DNA from: a virus | Length of the DNA stretch: 21,833 bases | Virus record (IMG/VR): IMGVR_UViG_3300023103_000065 | Coordinates: 1-21,833 of that record | Strand: one strand, 5' to 3' | Shown here: positions 21,618-21,833 of the stretch, one piece after another | How the letters are laid out: each line of letters opens with the position of its first letter | Numbering within the stretch: the first letter of the stretch is position 1 | The notes under the pieces: model-generated | Seen by the model: the letters and a program-made list of their open reading frames with translations, nothing else | Told to the model about the DNA's origin: nothing | Databases searched by the model: none | Program-made: the position numbers and the translations under genes

Positions 21618-21833
21618 ATGCGGTACTTATATGAATACCTGAGTATCCTGATTCCTGTTGGAGCTGTATTTGTTGCTTTTTATACCAACGTAAATGTGCG
21701 GTTGAAAGCGTTGGAAATTCAAGTAAAGGACATGATAGAAAGCAAAAGAAACAACGACGAGAAGTACGATAGGATTATTGAGATGCTCAGTGATTTGCGT
21801 GTGGAAATGCAGAATAAAAAAAATCGCGATTAA
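21618..21833 (+). CDS. Holin-like/N-anchored coiled-coil protein
   Basis: A 71-residue protein ending exactly at the window edge (TAA 21831-21833). One transmembrane helix at about residues 7-24 (YLSILIPVGAVFVAFYTN) is followed by a charged helix likely to form a coiled coil (RLKALEIQVKDMIESKRNND, then RIIEMLSDLRVEMQNK). This is the layout of BhlA/UviB-type small holins and related phage membrane proteins. It follows the tail region, so the lysis genes may begin here and continue downstream. Holin is the best guess, but spanin-like or anchor roles also fit. Confidence 0.55.
   Translation: MRYLYEYLSILIPVGAVFVAFYTNVNVRLKALEIQVKDMIESKRNNDEKYDRIIEMLSDLRVEMQNKKNRD

Overview
This window is most of a Mu-like transposable prophage (or a tail-bearing relative of one) from a member of the Bacteroidota. 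Four points place it there. The genes have almost no Shine-Dalgarno sequences. All four exported proteins have signal peptides predicted to be cut directly before Gln. A TAnnTTTG-type -7 box occurs at 7825-7832. Several proteins (DUF2586-type sheath, DUF6046-like baseplate protein, fibre proteins ending in a GRY-PYTTP/YYIPLHQ-type tail) belong to families I associate with Bacteroidota phages. The DNA looks AT-rich, but I did not compute the composition.

Layout. (1) 1-6079, early/transposition operon, all +: a small Ner-positioned helix-turn-helix protein, a MuA-like DDE transposase, a MuB-like ATPase, a RecA-like P-loop ATPase, a stand-alone DnaA domain IV protein, several small unknowns, a 56-residue membrane protein, and a Gam-like DNA-end-binding protein. 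A strong terminator at 6044-6079 closes it. (2) 6197-8052, middle region: a GemA/gp16-like protein, a gene apparently split by a frameshift, an exported protein of unknown role with a 20-residue hydrophobic peptide overlapping its stop, a second terminator, and a small unknown. (3) 8049-8537, the only minus-strand gene, resembling a tail terminator/completion protein. (4) 8574-17389, contractile-tail operon: a broken small gene, sheath, tube, tail assembly chaperone with a -1 frameshift product, tape measure, baseplate hub, spike, LysM-like protein and the gp25-, J- and I-type wedge proteins. (5) 17451-21833, fibre and exported-protein region: tail-collar protein, short fibre protein, a large fibre/adhesin with a signal peptide, two more exported proteins, and a holin-like protein ending at the window edge.

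How it fits together. MuA/MuB would carry out replicative transposition. Gam, the RecA-like ATPase and the DnaA-like domain probably assist or regulate DNA handling. The tail genes build a short contractile tail of roughly 80 nm, judged from the tape measure length.

Main oddities. No terminase, portal, protease or capsid gene lies between the early and tail modules; head genes must lie beyond the window or be absent. The large fibre-like protein and two downstream neighbours carry Sec signal peptides, which is unexpected for a cytoplasmically assembled tail. The tail chaperone has a textbook A AAA AAG slippery site followed by a 55-codon -1 frame. Three other places show good-looking coding sequence running on in a second frame across a short homopolymer, which may be mutation, assembly error or recoding.
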